DNA of 64,000 nucleotides. Origin: Phycicoccus flavus. Lineage in GTDB: Bacteria; Actinomycetota; Actinomycetes; Actinomycetales; Dermatophilaceae. Below, piece by piece: positions 63,959 to 64,000 of this stretch. The notes below the pieces were generated by a model. The model saw only the letters and a list, made by a program, of their open reading frames with translations. It did no database searches and was not told the origin of the DNA. Each line of letters begins with the position of its first letter. Positions within the stretch are counted from its first letter, which is position 1. The position numbers and the translations under genes are program-made. The DNA lies in the NCBI RefSeq assembly GCF_004025965.2, contig NZ_SAYU02000004.1:1-64000 (forward strand), given 5' to 3'.

Positions 63959-64000
63959 GTGGACCGCAGCCCCGCCTTCCTCGCGGCGCTCGCCAGCGCC
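63959..64000 (+). CDS. start of a gene cut by the window end
   Basis: Only 14 codons from GTG 63959 are present: VDRSPAFLAALASA. The frame, the TACCGT box six bases upstream and the neighbour order support a real gene. The product cannot be judged from this. Confidence 0.5.
   Translation, partial: MDRSPAFLAALASA

Overview
The window is very GC-rich, densely packed chromosomal DNA from an actinobacterium. The markers are a fused E2/E1 2-oxoglutarate dehydrogenase (Kgd), nickel superoxide dismutase with its maturation peptidase, a mycothiol-type SigR/RsrA pair, mycoredoxin, WhiB7, PPA1309- and UPF0182-family proteins and a 24-residue bL37. The mix suggests a Micrococcales genus such as those of Intrasporangiaceae/Dermatophilaceae; the family is an inference. 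No phage, transposase, CRISPR array or rRNA operon is seen, and no gene-free stretch exceeds 300 bases (longest 249 bp, the whiB7 leader).

Layout. 1-6.0 kb: end of an ASKHA-domain protein, a GNAT acetyltransferase, a small membrane protein, a flavoprotein flanked by unusual repeats, and a coupled pair of CNNM/HlyC-type CBS membrane proteins. 6.2-14.4 kb: an ABC transporter pair, kgd, a DUF6104 protein, an SGNH hydrolase, an unknown protein and a homocysteine methyltransferase. 14.4-18.9 kb: a quinone oxidoreductase, the dTDP-rhamnose genes rmlD-rmlB and divergent rmlA, and a low-molecular-weight tyrosine phosphatase. 18.9-22.4 kb: malic enzyme, sodX-sodN, manA. 22.4-26.4 kb: a secreted 45-residue peptide gene ahead of two membrane HD-domain proteins, bL37, and rsrA-sigR. 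26.5-31 kb: an alpha/beta hydrolase, an SRAP DNA-protein crosslink sensor, DoxX, aroA, rsgA. 31-37 kb: a complete oligopeptide/dipeptide ABC importer. 37-46 kb: hisN, ogt, paired M16 peptidases, NDH-2, a UvrA-like ATPase, a VOC protein, an AraC regulator and initiator tRNA-Met.

46-64 kb corresponds in content to the mycobacterial Rv3193c-Rv3199c neighbourhood (recalled from memory): UPF0182, PPA1309, YlbL-like PDZ/Lon protease, moaE, DUF2342-type protein, Nudix, YgjP-like metallopeptidase, DUF5679, an E1/cyclodehydratase-like fragment, a large prepilin-like surface protein, an ABC1 kinase, HhH-GPD glycosylase, whiB7, uvrD2, mycoredoxin and nudC. Many genes here run in tightly overlapping pairs (ATGA/GTGA junctions).

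Stress control is a theme. A promoter matching the SigR consensus GGAAT-N18-GTT lies ahead of sigR itself and a near match ahead of mycoredoxin. whiB7 has a long leader with its own promoter, an 83-codon reading frame and a Rho-independent terminator, the architecture expected for ribosome-sensing attenuation of an antibiotic-resistance regulator. Many other genes show a -10 box (TANNNT) 6-8 bases before an ATG/GTG, the signature of leaderless transcription. The features most worth following up are a 48-bp palindromic module present twice, the whiB7 leader and its two tiny downstream genes, and the secreted peptide with twin HD proteins.
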